Shown: positions 1 through 8,944, numbered from the stretch's first letter. The stretch: DNA of 64,000 bases from Porphyromonadaceae bacterium H1 (GCA_001653155.1 BDEJ01000030.1:1-64000), one strand, 5' to 3'. Numbers and translations: made by a program. Notes: generated by a model from the letters alone, not told the origin.

Positions 1-236
1 TTCCCCAAACCCCTCCCCCTGCGGGTACTCCCCTTTGACTAAAGGGGAGATTCGTAGAGCGAAGGCATGAAGTCAATTATTTTGAGCCTTCTTCATTTTC
101 TCTTCCAAATAATGTCCCCTTGTGTTCAAGGGGACGAGGGCGTAGCCCGGAGGGGTTAGACAGTAATTCATGCTTTTCCCCAAACCCCTCCCCGCTACGC
201 GGTACTCCCCTTTGACTAAAGGGGAGATTCGTAGAG
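1..236. repeat. Cluster of hairpin-forming repeats, two near-identical copies of about 60 bp
   Basis: Positions 1-59 and 176-236 are near-identical direct repeats differing mainly in the few bases after CCCTCCCC. Each contains a 9-bp perfect hairpin with loop GACT (CTCCCCTTT/AAAGGGGAG at 28-49 and 205-226). Between them a third hairpin, GTCCCCTT/AAGGGGAC, lies at 114-135, and CCCGGAGGGG occurs at 147-156 and again at 242-251. The cluster lies just past the 3' end of the minus-strand HhH gene, so it may help end transcription. It looks like a small interspersed or REP/MITE-like element, but only this part is visible because the window starts inside it. Confidence 0.7.
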
Positions 237-261
237 AGCAGCCCGGAGGGGCTCGAAGCAC

Positions 262-2340
262 TTAAAAGCGATAGCACAACAAAAAGCGAAGGTCTGTCTT
301 GCGGTTTCCGCGAATCTCCTCGCCGCCCGTCCCGATACTCCGGCGGTCGTCGGCATAGAGGGTTTGCGCCAGTTTCAGCCACAGCGACAGGGCGGAATTG
401 ATTTCGTAGTTCAGAATCAGAGAGCAGCGACTGCCCAAACCGTAATACACGGGTAAACTGAAAACGTAGGGGATATCCTTTTCGTAGGCATAAAGACGAT
501 TGGCGTAAGCTCGGGCATCGAAGAAGCGATACAGAAGGCTCAGTCTCAGAGGCAGGCGCCGGAAACGGCAGCTCAGCTCCTGCAAGGCTCCGAAGCCGTA
601 ACCGGCTTTGGCGGGAGCTGCATGCAGAATATTGGCATCGAGCTGCGTACGGAAGGAAAGATTTCCACAGATAAAATCGAGACCATAGCGCCAACTGCTC
701 TGCTTCCGGGGCACGACGCTGCGTATCCTTGCTGTGGAATTCGAATTGTTCTCTTGCTTGCTCTCATACTTCACACGCCAGAACATGGATAAATTTCTGC
801 CGGGTGTATAATCGGCCTGCAACAGGTAATCGGCCCCAAAGGACGGGGAAGCCGTCCGGTAACGAAGCCAAGGGAAAGCATAGGAGTCGGCATAAGCAGC
901 TATTTTCCAGTATTTGGCAGGGTGCAGTTCGACTCCCAGATAAATTCCGCACTCGTTGGACAAGGCGGCCTGCTCGGAAAAAGCGGCAGCATAAAAGTTC
1001 TGATATTCGGGAGCAAAATAACGTTGCAACAGCACGAGTTTCGCCCGGGAGGAAGGCAAGGTCAGAGCGAGGATGTTCAGCGTAGCCAAGGCATTTTTGC
1101 CGCTCCAGGCCGTCTCGCCGGAGAAAGAGAGGCTTCCGTAGCGCAACCTGTAGGATAAGCCCAGACAAAACTGCTCCCTCCCGCTGAAATAAAAATAGTT
1201 GTAGAAAGTCTTGCGAGGCCGGAAATCCCGGTCGAAAAGACCGTATAGGAGGGTAGCTCCAAGTTCCGCATTCCGATGCAGAAAGCGGAGGTTAGCCCCG
1301 GCAAGTTGCTCGTTTACGCTGTGTTTCTTCTTCAGCTCGGAAGCCGTACGGTGCAAGCCGTATCGATAAAAACTGCCGAAACTCGCACCCAGGGTATCGG
1401 CATCAAGCTGCTTGTTGGAATAAAAAGCGCTAAGCGTCCATTTCTCGAATTCCACACTGGCAGCTACTCCTCTGAAAAAACGGTATTCGTTCGAGCCGGA
1501 ATACTTGCGAAACCCCTGATTCCGGGGCGATACATGAACGACATAAGGCGATTTCCTCATGGTAAAATCCTGACGAACTACCAGCCCCTGCCCAAAATTA
1601 GCTTTGAAATCTCCGACGACAAGAGTCTTCAACTTTCCAATGTTTTCAATTTGAAGATGGGCCGAATAAAAATCGAAGCCTTTTTGTCTCTCGCTCCAGA
1701 AAACTTCCCCGGCATCTTTCTCTCCGGTGAATCCGGCCTGTATCCGTTTGGAATACCTGAAGCGGTAGCGCAAGGAGGCATAGAAAGGGTCTCCGAGGTA
1801 TTTCTCCTGCTTGCCTTTCCCTTCGGCAGGAAGGTATCCGGCTTTTCCTTCCAAGCCTCGGTCCATGCGGAGGAGCAGATTACTCTTCCCATGTCTGAGC
1901 AGATTGGCCCAAGTTATCCTGCCGGAGCGCTGCTTCGGCTCGCCGACATAAACAAAAGGCAGAAGGCGTCGTATATCCGTCATATCCAATCCGTCAATCA
2001 ATCTCAGCTCGTAGATGGTCTGCATCGGGCCAAAAGTATAGAGATAGTACAACAGGTTTTCGATTTGAGAGTCGGAAAGAAAGGGAAGACGCTCCAGCTC
2101 GTCCTTGCTAACAGCATTCAAGTCCATCGGCTCCGAGGCCAGTTGCAGCAAATCGTCATAAAAACTTTCGTAATCGATAGACTCTCCAAGCTCCTCGGCA
2201 TAACGTTCAAGAATATCGGCAACAAGCTTTCCGATGTTTTCCGTCCCCTCGTCCTGAGCCTGCAAGGAAAAAACAGGCAGAAAGAGCCAAACAACAAGGC
2301 TTCTTAGGCGCAGTCTTTTTATAAATCCGGAGTTTTTCAT
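262..2340 (-). CDS. Exported helix-hairpin-helix protein with a large beta-rich C-terminal region
   Basis: The 692-residue product starts with a signal peptide (basic residues, then LVVWLFLPVFSLQAQ). Residues about 70-135 contain two ComEA-like helix-hairpin-helix units with the pattern LNAVSKDELERLPFLSDSQI and a second unit ending in LLPFVYVGE. The remaining 550 residues are rich in alternating aromatic and polar residues and end with Phe (LLCYRF), as outer-membrane barrels do. The gene lies 36 bp after a small barrel gene on the same strand, probably in one operon. HhH units usually bind DNA; whether they do so here outside the cytoplasm is unknown. No specific function is known to me. Confidence 0.8.
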   Translation of the reverse strand: MKNSGFIKRLRLRSLVVWLFLPVFSLQAQDEGTENIGKLVADILERYAEELGESIDYESFYDDLLQLASEPMDLNAVSKDELERLPFLSDSQIENLLYYLYTFGPMQTIYELRLIDGLDMTDIRRLLPFVYVGEPKQRSGRITWANLLRHGKSNLLLRMDRGLEGKAGYLPAEGKGKQEKYLGDPFYASLRYRFRYSKRIQAGFTGEKDAGEVFWSERQKGFDFYSAHLQIENIGKLKTLVVGDFKANFGQGLVVRQDFTMRKSPYVVHVSPRNQGFRKYSGSNEYRFFRGVAASVEFEKWTLSAFYSNKQLDADTLGASFGSFYRYGLHRTASELKKKHSVNEQLAGANLRFLHRNAELGATLLYGLFDRDFRPRKTFYNYFYFSGREQFCLGLSYRLRYGSLSFSGETAWSGKNALATLNILALTLPSSRAKLVLLQRYFAPEYQNFYAAAFSEQAALSNECGIYLGVELHPAKYWKIAAYADSYAFPWLRYRTASPSFGADYLLQADYTPGRNLSMFWRVKYESKQENNSNSTARIRSVVPRKQSSWRYGLDFICGNLSFRTQLDANILHAAPAKAGYGFGALQELSCRFRRLPLRLSLLYRFFDARAYANRLYAYEKDIPYVFSLPVYYGLGSRCSLILNYEINSALSLWLKLAQTLYADDRRSIGTGGEEIRGNRKTDLRFLLCYRF

Positions 2341-2376
2341 GAGCGGGCAGCTTTAAAAGTTGCAGCAAAGGGCTAA

Positions 2377-3186
2377 TCAAAACTTGTATGTGATCATTCC
2401 AAGCGAATTTAGCCCCAAAACGGGATGCAGTTCGCAGTTCAAATCGAAAGCGAAGGACAGCAAGTCAATCCGAAGTCCCAGGCAAGCTACAAGATACTGC
2501 GAAGCATAGGCGCCGAGTTTCAGCGTGATCAGTTGCGGTAGACGGTAGTCAAAGCTTACGGCCAGCCGGTAGTTCGAAGCTATTTCGCGATCGCCCTGCA
2601 TGCGGCAAGTGAAGCGCTCCGACATAAAATATTCCAGTCCCAAGCTATACACAGACGGCAAACGCTTGTAGCTATATTCGCTTTTTAAATGCGTCTGAAA
2701 AGGATTGAAGCTGTGAAAGCCGACATGAAGCTTAGGCGAGAGAAAGAGCATCAAGCCCGCCTGACCAAGTATTGCGGAACGGTACAGATTATCGGCAGCA
2801 AAATAGCTTGTATAATAATTGAATTGCACGCCTATGCTGAATTTATCGGCAAAACTGCGCGCCAGTCCTATTCCGGCCATCATCTCATGATACAGCGAAT
2901 ATCCGAAGTGCGAGAAAGCCAGTCCGACATTTACTTTATCCGTAACAAAAGCGGCCTGAAGGGATTTGTTAGACAGTTCTTTGATAAAGAATCGGTTGTC
3001 AAACAGGAAAGCCAGCTCGTTCCGGCTGTATCGAGCCAGAGCGGCGGGGGTTTGAAAAGCGCTCCAGGAGCGGGAATCGGAAACGGAAGTCTGAGCAAGC
3101 GACGAGGACGAAGCTATCAGGTTGGAAACCTGAGCAAGCATGCAAGCATGCGGTGCAAGCAGCAAAAGAAACAAGAATCTTTTCAT
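2377..3186 (-). CDS. Small outer-membrane beta-barrel protein, PorV/PorQ-like in appearance
   Basis: The 269-residue protein has a signal peptide (MKRFLFLLLLAPHACMLAQ), many short amphipathic strands (NVGLAFSHFGYS, FSIGVQFNYYTSYF, TLKLGAYASQYL) and a C-terminal Phe (MITYKF), all typical of an outer-membrane barrel of about 14 strands. The Asn/Ala-rich start, with FQTPAALARYSRNELAF, resembles the PorV/PorQ/FadL-like group of Bacteroidota, but I cannot assign a named family with certainty. It is first in a likely two-gene operon with the HhH barrel protein and has a TAnnTTTG box about 65 bp upstream. A joint role of the two at the cell surface is inference. Confidence 0.7.
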   Translation of the reverse strand: MKRFLFLLLLAPHACMLAQVSNLIASSSSLAQTSVSDSRSWSAFQTPAALARYSRNELAFLFDNRFFIKELSNKSLQAAFVTDKVNVGLAFSHFGYSLYHEMMAGIGLARSFADKFSIGVQFNYYTSYFAADNLYRSAILGQAGLMLFLSPKLHVGFHSFNPFQTHLKSEYSYKRLPSVYSLGLEYFMSERFTCRMQGDREIASNYRLAVSFDYRLPQLITLKLGAYASQYLVACLGLRIDLLSFAFDLNCELHPVLGLNSLGMITYKF

Positions 3187-3251
3187 AACACAAAATGCAA
3201 TTGGGATTCTTCTATAAAAACTGTTGGGAAAAGAATCCGAATGTCATGAAT

Positions 3252-3259
3252 CAAAGGTA
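3252..3259 (-). promoter_or_regulatory. Promoter -7 box for the barrel/HhH operon
   Basis: The minus strand reads TACCTTTG, an exact match to the Bacteroidota -7 consensus TAnnTTTG. It lies about 65 bp before the start codon at 3186. I saw no clear -33 element. Confidence 0.45.
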
Positions 3260-3340
3260 AATATCCGGACTTTTCATTTTTATTTCATCAAAAGTAGCAA
3301 AAACTTGTAACAGCAACTTCCTTAAAAGCAATTTAATCTG

Positions 3341-3348
3341 TATTTTTG
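3341..3348 (+). promoter_or_regulatory. Promoter -7 box directly before the DUF4294 gene
   Basis: TATTTTTG matches TAnnTTTG. The predicted transcription start (6-7 nt downstream) falls on or next to the GTG start at 3354, so the message may be leaderless. Confidence 0.45.
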
Positions 3349-3353
3349 CCTGC

Positions 3354-3968
3354 GTGAGAAACAAAAGATTACATATCGCAACAGGAGCGCTGCTGCTCCT
3401 ATGGAGCACTGCGACGGCTCAATACGCGGAAACGGATCGTCCTATTCCTCCCGGAGGGGCTTTGCTCCAAGTAGAAAAAAGCGCTACCGATACCTTGTTC
3501 CTCGCCAATCTGCCTCGTATCCATGTCTTCCCGAAGCAACAACATGTAACGAAGAAACAGGAGGAGTTTCACTGGAGAACCGTTCGGGATGTAAAAAAGG
3601 CCCTGCCTGTGGCTAAAATCGTAGGAGCTGAAATGAGAAAAACAAATAAAATTCTCTTTACTCTTCCCGACGACAAAGCTCGGAAGGAATACCTCTCCAA
3701 ATACGAAAAAGAACTCTTTGCCCAATACGAACCCATGCTCAGACAGTTCACCATCAGCCAGGGTAAAATGCTTATCAAGCTGATCGACCGCGAATGCCAA
3801 CAAAACTCCTACGATTTAATCCGAATCTACAGAGGTGGTTTTACGGCTTTCTTTTGGCAGGGTATTGCCTACCTTTTCGGCGCCAACCTAAAAACGGAGT
3901 ATGATCCCGAAGGAGAAGACCGCAACATCGAACAAGTCATCCGTTTAGTAGAAGCCGGTCAGCTTTAA
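3354..3968 (+). CDS. DUF4294 domain protein, exported
   Basis: A GTG start gives a 204-residue protein with a good signal peptide (MRNKRLHIATGALLLLWSTATAQ). No ATG in this frame would keep that peptide; the first is near residue 92. The mature part matches the Bacteroidota DUF4294 pattern: a conserved LPRIHVFP segment, a charged helical middle (DKARKEYLSKYEKELFAQYE), and YDLIRIYRGGFTAFFWQ followed by LFGANLKTEYDP near the end. The family function is unknown. It is transcribed divergently from the barrel/HhH operon and convergently with the BspA-like gene, and I see no operon partner. Confidence 0.85.
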   Translation: MRNKRLHIATGALLLLWSTATAQYAETDRPIPPGGALLQVEKSATDTLFLANLPRIHVFPKQQHVTKKQEEFHWRTVRDVKKALPVAKIVGAEMRKTNKILFTLPDDKARKEYLSKYEKELFAQYEPMLRQFTISQGKMLIKLIDRECQQNSYDLIRIYRGGFTAFFWQGIAYLFGANLKTEYDPEGEDRNIEQVIRLVEAGQL

Positions 3969-4112
3969 ACACAAAAAGCAACATGCATGAGGAGCTTCGA
4001 AAGCTCTCGACTAAAACGATAGAGCCGGCAGCTCGTTTATGACGAACTTCCGGCTCCCGCATTCAAATATCTAAGCATCCGGCGAGTCTATCGCACGGAT
4101 AGGTCTTCTTCC

Positions 4113-5504
4113 CTACTTCACCACTACCTTTCCTGCGGCTTTACCCGAGCGCAACATATAAAGCCCGGCCGGGAGTTCAATACTTTGTTTGCCTGTCATA
4201 GCGGGCAGTTGGGCTACACGGGTACCTGCTATGTTATATACCTGTAAGACATCGGCTGCATCACTGATGTGTAATGTACCTTCCGTAGACCAAACACGGA
4301 TACCCGCTTCGGACAAGGTAATGCTCAAGGCTGAAGTTCCCGGCTCTTGAGTTACGGCCACCTCCCGGACAATACTACCGGATTTGATCAGCAACTTTCC
4401 AGCCCGGGCTGCTGCTTTGGGATTTTTCACGGCCCGAATGCTAATCTTCTTATTTCCTGAATCTGTCGCGGGATTAGGAAGCGTCAACCAGGAATCATCC
4501 GAACTTACAGTCCAGTCTGTGTTGGATGTTATGGTCAATTGCTTATCTCCTCCTTCTCCAGCAAAGGTTAATTTAGCAGGCGAAACGACAAGCTCCGGTT
4601 CCGAAGCAGCCTGCCTAACGGTCACTCGATGAGTAGAAGTGCCGGCAGTGAAAGTAATGGTTGTTGTACGTTCCTTGGTGCTTGGATTCTTTCCGGCCTC
4701 CACTTTCATAGATACCGAAGCATTCCCCGAAGCCGGTGTAAGCTTCAACCAGTTGTCTGCCGAGGCTTGCCAGCGAACATTAGTTTGTACTTCTATGCTT
4801 TTACGTTCTCCCTCAGCCTTCAGATTAAGACTTCCGGTCGATATGTTAAAGACATCCTCCTCATGAATTCTAAACTCCCTCCATACATTCGCTTTCTTAT
4901 AATTGGGAGTCGTAAAAGTCGGAACGGCCAACGTAACAACACTTTTGTTTATCCCTTCAAAAACATTCGAATTAATAGCCGGAGGTACCGACCAAAAGAC
5001 CTTGCATTCTTTTAAATTCGAACAATACGAAAAAGCAAGCTCTCCCAAGGTTCTCAAACTGCCGGGAAGTGTAACTCTATTTAAGTTTTCACACTGAGAA
5101 AAAGCTTTTTCTCTAATAGCCGTTACACTACTTCCAATCATAACCGAATTCAACCCCACACATTTGAGGAAAGCAAACTTTCCTATCTCTGTCACATTGT
5201 TCCCGATAACGATCGAATTCAGTTGCTTGCATTCGGCAAAAACGTATTCATCAATTTTTGTCACTCGATAAACTTTCCCGGCGTTGCTTACAGAGGCAGG
5301 GACGGTGATTTCTCCCATAGGGACATTCCCTTCGCTATAATAGGACTGGGTCTTTTTATCCACCCGATTCAACTGGCTCACCACAGTTACCTCCTGACCG
5401 GATATTTTGTAAAAAAGTTTCCCTTCTTTGAAATCGTAAACATTTTGTGCTTCTGCAACAGCAATTCCGAAGAGGGTAGCAAGAATGAGCAATGTTTGTT
5501 TCAT
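4113..5504 (-). CDS. Secreted BspA-type LRR protein with BACON domains and a type IX secretion tail
   Basis: The start at 5504 (MKQTLLILATLFGIAVAEAQ) is preferred over the longer frame because it begins with a signal peptide. The 463-residue protein has four parts. Residues about 30-215 carry BspA/TpLRR leucine-rich repeats (NSIVIGNNVTEIGKFAF, NSVMIGSSVTAIREKAF). About 220-295 and 300-385 are two BACON-like domains with the W-x-S/A-x-D-x-W-L pattern (VRWQASADNWLKL, TDWTVSSDDSWLTL). The C-terminus is a T9SS type A sorting domain (VYNIAGTRVAQL, GLYMLRSGKAAGKVVVK). It is probably exported through the PorSS and anchored or released at the surface, with a role in adhesion or carbohydrate binding. 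Confidence 0.85.
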   Translation of the reverse strand: MKQTLLILATLFGIAVAEAQNVYDFKEGKLFYKISGQEVTVVSQLNRVDKKTQSYYSEGNVPMGEITVPASVSNAGKVYRVTKIDEYVFAECKQLNSIVIGNNVTEIGKFAFLKCVGLNSVMIGSSVTAIREKAFSQCENLNRVTLPGSLRTLGELAFSYCSNLKECKVFWSVPPAINSNVFEGINKSVVTLAVPTFTTPNYKKANVWREFRIHEEDVFNISTGSLNLKAEGERKSIEVQTNVRWQASADNWLKLTPASGNASVSMKVEAGKNPSTKERTTTITFTAGTSTHRVTVRQAASEPELVVSPAKLTFAGEGGDKQLTITSNTDWTVSSDDSWLTLPNPATDSGNKKISIRAVKNPKAAARAGKLLIKSGSIVREVAVTQEPGTSALSITLSEAGIRVWSTEGTLHISDAADVLQVYNIAGTRVAQLPAMTGKQSIELPAGLYMLRSGKAAGKVVVK

Positions 5505-5745
5505 ATCGTAAATCGTTTTGATGCGGCCTACTCTTTCGTGGATTTTCGGCATCCTCCGTATGTGATTTTATTGTGATTTTCTAAGACTTGACTGACTGGA
5601 GTAAAGGGGACTCTGAGAGAGCATCCTCCGGCATGATGCTGCAAAGATACTAGAAAGTATTTAAACAATAAGCGATATAATCTTTTTTTTTCAAGATAAC
5701 TATACGGAAAGTCTATTTTAACTCGGCTTTCTTCGGAGAAATTAC

Positions 5746-5753
5746 TACCTTTG
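5746..5753 (+). promoter_or_regulatory. Promoter -7 box for the DUF5063/exonuclease/RlmI operon
   Basis: TACCTTTG matches TAnnTTTG and lies 19 bp before the start of the DUF5063 gene, giving a short leader. No convincing -33 element is visible. Confidence 0.5.
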
Positions 5754-5772
5754 CAGCAAATTTTTTAGTTAC

Positions 5773-6369
5773 ATGAAGGCTTCTTTGCCCAATCATTACG
5801 TTTACCAACCGGCGGTCATTGAGTTTATCAGTATAGCCGCCGAGACTTGTCTGCTACTCGAACAATTATCGGGCCAAACACTGACTTCCTTTGTCGATCA
5901 ATCGCTCAAATTGCTGCCGACGCTTTACCTCAAAGCTCAATCGACGGAGATTCCTCCCCGTGCATTGGACGAAGAAGACATCGAACGATTCGTAACGGAA
6001 GAAGACTATAACTATGTGAAAGAGGGGGTTATGAACCTGCTGGGTAACGAGGATTCCTATTTGGAGGTCTTTCACCCCGACATGCCTTTTAGCGACACGC
6101 CGGTAGTGGCCTTTGTGTCCGAAAACCTAGCCGACATCTATCAGGAACTAAAGGATCTGGCAGCCAACTACCGATTGGCCCGGGAGGATGTAATGAATGA
6201 CGCCTTAGTGCTTTGTCTCGAAGCCTTTTCGGAGCATTGGGGGCAAAAGCTCCTGAATGCCCTCAGAGCCTTACACTCACTCCGCTACAGCGCCGCCTGG
6301 CAAGATATTGAAGTCCTCCGCTCCGAATCCCCGTCGCTCTACGGAAATAACTTTGCAGATGACTTTTAA
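5773..6369 (+). CDS. DUF5063 domain protein
   Basis: This 198-residue soluble acidic protein has no signal peptide. The pattern FISIAAETCLLLEQ near the start, a long helical middle with LPTLYLKA, and NLADIYQELKDLAANYRL plus FSEHWGQKLLNALRALHSL toward the end fit the DUF5063 family of Bacteroidota. Its function is unknown. It is first in an overlapping set: the next gene starts inside its last codons (ATG at 6359), so translation of the two is probably coupled. In related genomes, to my knowledge, it sits beside the same exonuclease. Confidence 0.8.
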   Translation: MKASLPNHYVYQPAVIEFISIAAETCLLLEQLSGQTLTSFVDQSLKLLPTLYLKAQSTEIPPRALDEEDIERFVTEEDYNYVKEGVMNLLGNEDSYLEVFHPDMPFSDTPVVAFVSENLADIYQELKDLAANYRLAREDVMNDALVLCLEAFSEHWGQKLLNALRALHSLRYSAAWQDIEVLRSESPSLYGNNFADDF

Positions 6370-7018
6370 AGCAAAAATAAGTAAAGAAGAAATTAACGTT
6401 CTTCCTCTTGAAGCCTTCGAAGGAGGAATCACACAGATAGAGGATGCTGCGGCAGCAAGACAGGCCGTAGCAGTTCTCAGAAGCTTTCCGGCCATAGGTA
6501 TCGATACGGAAACCCGCCCTTCATTCAGCAAAGGAGTCCGCTACAAAGTGGCTCTTTTCCAAGCCTCCACAGCGGATCACTGCTACCTCTTCCGTCTGAA
6601 TAAGATGGAAGACACAGCTTCGATTTTCGACCTTCTCTCCGACAAAAACGTAAAAAAGATAGGACTTTCCCTCCGCGACGACATATCGGGGCTTAGCAAA
6701 CGGCACTCTTTCAAACCTCAAAATTTCATAGACATACAAAGCATCGCACAGCGGTATGGTATTTTGGAGTTGAGTCTTCAAAAAATTTATGCCATCGTTT
6801 TTGAAAAAAAAATATCAAAAGCGCAGCGCCTTACAAACTGGGAGAACGATGTATTGAGCAGCGCTCAGCAAGTATATGCAGCCACCGATGCCTGGGCTGC
6901 ATTGCGCATTTACAACCGCCTGCAACAGGAAAAAGCCCTCAGTCCAAAGCAATTGACCAAGCTTATCAGCGAACAAAACAGTATTGTAACAACAGAAAAA
7001 AACGAACAAGAGCCATGA
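6359..7018 (+). CDS. 3'-5' exonuclease of the DnaQ/Werner-like (DEDD) fold
   Basis: The start at 6359 (MTFKAKISKEE) is chosen because upstream residues of the longer frame lie inside the DUF5063 gene. The 219-residue protein has the DEDD motifs: ExoI as GIDTETRPSF (Asp and Glu), ExoII as KIGLSLRDDISGL (Asp) and ExoIII as YAATDAWAALRIY (Tyr and Asp). It therefore looks active, with DEDDy type. It resembles the small stand-alone Werner-type exonucleases of Bacteroidota. It overlaps DUF5063 by 11 bp upstream and RlmI by ATGA downstream. The substrate (RNA or DNA) cannot be read from the sequence. Confidence 0.85.
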   Translation: MTFKAKISKEEINVLPLEAFEGGITQIEDAAAARQAVAVLRSFPAIGIDTETRPSFSKGVRYKVALFQASTADHCYLFRLNKMEDTASIFDLLSDKNVKKIGLSLRDDISGLSKRHSFKPQNFIDIQSIAQRYGILELSLQKIYAIVFEKKISKAQRLTNWENDVLSSAQQVYAATDAWAALRIYNRLQQEKALSPKQLTKLISEQNSIVTTEKNEQEP

Positions 7019-8205
7019 GGGAGACGCCTGTCATATCCTTAAAACCGAAAAAAGAAGAAAGCGTCCTTCGTTTTCACCCGTGGATATTCTCCGGCGCCAT
7101 ACGGAGCATGGAAGATGGCATAAAAGAAGGAGATTTGGTAAGTTTACGAGACTCCGGAGGTAATTTCCTCGCATGGGGGCATTATCAGGTTGGGAGTATC
7201 GCCGTACGGATTCTTTCTTTTAAAGAAGAAGAATGCATCGACCGCGCTTTTTGGCAGCAAAAAATACAGACAGCCTACCGTCTCAGAGAAGCCTTGGGGC
7301 TAATCCGCCCCGGAGCAAACAACTGCTACCGCCTTATACACGGCGAGGGAGACGGACTCCCCGGAATGGTTGTAGATGTTTACGACAAGACAGCTGTTAT
7401 GCAGGCTCATTCGGTAGGGATGCATCAGGTACGCCAACTACTGGCCGAAGTGCTTGCTGACAGTTTGCCCGGACTTAAAAACATATACTACAAATCGGAA
7501 ACGACCCTCCCCTATTACGCTCCGGTAGAAGCGGAAGACGGCTACCTGATAGGCGGAAATACCGACAGCGAAGCTCTCGAAAACGGACTTCGCTTTCGGG
7601 TAGACTGGCTGCATGGCCAAAAGACGGGCTTTTTCATCGACCAACGTGAAAACCGTAGCCTCTTGGAGCATTATGCAGGCGGACGTGTGGTTCTCAATAT
7701 GTTTTGCTATACGGGAGGCTTCTCGGTCTATGCTCTCCGGGGTGGGGCCCGCCTGGTACATTCGGTGGACAGTTCGGCAAAGGCTGTTGAGCTCACAAAG
7801 CAGAATGTAGCAGCCAACTTCCCGGCCGACGATCTGCGCCATGCAGCTTTTGCGGAAGACGCCTTTCGCTATTTCAAAGACAACGGACAGGCATACGACC
7901 TGATCGTGCTCGACCCGCCGGCTTTCGCCAAGCACCGATCTGCCCTGCACAATGCCCTGAAAGGCTATCAACGCCTCAATGCCCGAGCTTTCGAGCAAAT
8001 ATTACCGGGTGGTCTGCTCTTTACCTTTTCCTGCTCACAAGCGGTAAGCAAGGAGCAGTTCCGGCTCGCAGTGTTCAGCGCTGCAGCGGAAAGTGGTCGT
8101 AAAATACGCATCCTGCATCAGCTCACACAAGGGCCCGACCATCCTATCAACATTTACCACCCCGAAGGAGAGTACCTGAAAGGCTTGGTACTTGCCGTAG
8201 AATAG
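7015..8205 (+). CDS. rlmI: 23S rRNA (cytosine) methyltransferase, RlmI type
   Basis: The 396-residue protein has an N-terminal PUA domain (residues about 4-80, beginning LKPKKEESVLRFHPWIFSGAI), a central RlmI/RlmK-type linker (HGQKTGFFIDQRENR) and a Rossmann methyltransferase domain. That domain carries the SAM loop (NMFCYTGGFSVYAL), the acidic motif DLIVLDPPAFAK and the catalytic-cysteine motif TFSCSQAVS. The pattern is that of SAM-dependent m5C methyltransferases acting on 23S rRNA (position 1962 in E. coli numbering). It starts in the ATGA overlap with the exonuclease. The exact target base is inferred from the family. Confidence 0.88.
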   Translation: MRETPVISLKPKKEESVLRFHPWIFSGAIRSMEDGIKEGDLVSLRDSGGNFLAWGHYQVGSIAVRILSFKEEECIDRAFWQQKIQTAYRLREALGLIRPGANNCYRLIHGEGDGLPGMVVDVYDKTAVMQAHSVGMHQVRQLLAEVLADSLPGLKNIYYKSETTLPYYAPVEAEDGYLIGGNTDSEALENGLRFRVDWLHGQKTGFFIDQRENRSLLEHYAGGRVVLNMFCYTGGFSVYALRGGARLVHSVDSSAKAVELTKQNVAANFPADDLRHAAFAEDAFRYFKDNGQAYDLIVLDPPAFAKHRSALHNALKGYQRLNARAFEQILPGGLLFTFSCSQAVSKEQFRLAVFSAAAESGRKIRILHQLTQGPDHPINIYHPEGEYLKGLVLAVE

Positions 8206-8227
8206 AACAAAGAAGGTTTAACAAAAA

Positions 8228-8899
8228 ATGATAAAAGCTATTTTTTATAAGGAGTGGATAAAAACCCGCTGGGTTGCCATATCGGCAGCCATAATCTCCT
8301 TAGGTTTTGTTTGGTATAGCTGCGCACGAATCGAAAAGGCAATACTTATCAAAGGAGCTCCGTACATCTGGGAAGCTTTGCTCACACACGATATTGTGCT
8401 CATTGAGCTGCTTTGCTACATGCCGCTTTTTGTGGGACTGGTATTGGCCTTGGCACAATACGTCCCGGAGATGCAGCAAAAACGCTTGAAGCTAACTCTT
8501 CATCTGCCGGTAGAAACACTCACAATAGCGGGATCGATGGTGCTTTACGGTTTGATCGTACTGCTGTTTATAGTTGCACTCAACTTCGTAGTATTGGCGC
8601 TCTATCTTCAAAAGTTCTTTGCTGCAGAGCTGGTCAGTCGCATTTTGCTAACCGCTTTGCCCTGGTATGCTGCCGGTCTGGCGGCTTATGGTCTTACTGC
8701 TTGGACATGCTTGGAGCCTGTATGGAAAAGACGTTTGCTTCATGTCTTTGTTGCCGCATTTTTACTTCGTTTGTTCTTTCTCATTCCGAATCCGGAGGCC
8801 TACAACGGCAGCCTGTGGTGGATTCTCCCACTCTCTGTTTTGTTTCCCGGATGGGCATTGCTATCGATAAAACGCTTTAAAGAGGGTAAACAGGATTGA
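8228..8899 (+). CDS. Integral membrane protein, ABC-2-permease-like
   Basis: This 223-residue protein has about six membrane segments, among them VAISAAIISLGFVWYSCA, VLIELLCYMPLFVGLVLALA, MVLYGLIVLLFIVALNFVVLAL and LPWYAAGLAAYGLTAW. The N-terminal MIKAIFYKEWIKTRW is the usual short amphipathic start of ABC-2-type permeases, where the motif KEW precedes the first helix. It is followed 45 bp later by a DUF4857 gene. No ATP-binding subunit lies beside it in this window. It may be one half of an export or bacteriocin-type ABC transporter, but no substrate is indicated. Confidence 0.65.
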   Translation: MIKAIFYKEWIKTRWVAISAAIISLGFVWYSCARIEKAILIKGAPYIWEALLTHDIVLIELLCYMPLFVGLVLALAQYVPEMQQKRLKLTLHLPVETLTIAGSMVLYGLIVLLFIVALNFVVLALYLQKFFAAELVSRILLTALPWYAAGLAAYGLTAWTCLEPVWKRRLLHVFVAAFLLRLFFLIPNPEAYNGSLWWILPLSVLFPGWALLSIKRFKEGKQD

Positions 8900-8944
8900 A
8901 CAAGATTGTTAGTTTGAAAATAAAATACAAGGAATTTATCGCCT

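Noticed and set aside
1-236. CRISPR array
   Set aside because: Only two full repeat copies with internal hairpins, no regular spacers and no cas genes.
1276-2307. 343-codon plus-strand frame inside the HhH barrel gene
   Set aside because: It is antisense to a gene with a signal peptide and recognisable HhH motifs, and its own translation shows no family pattern.
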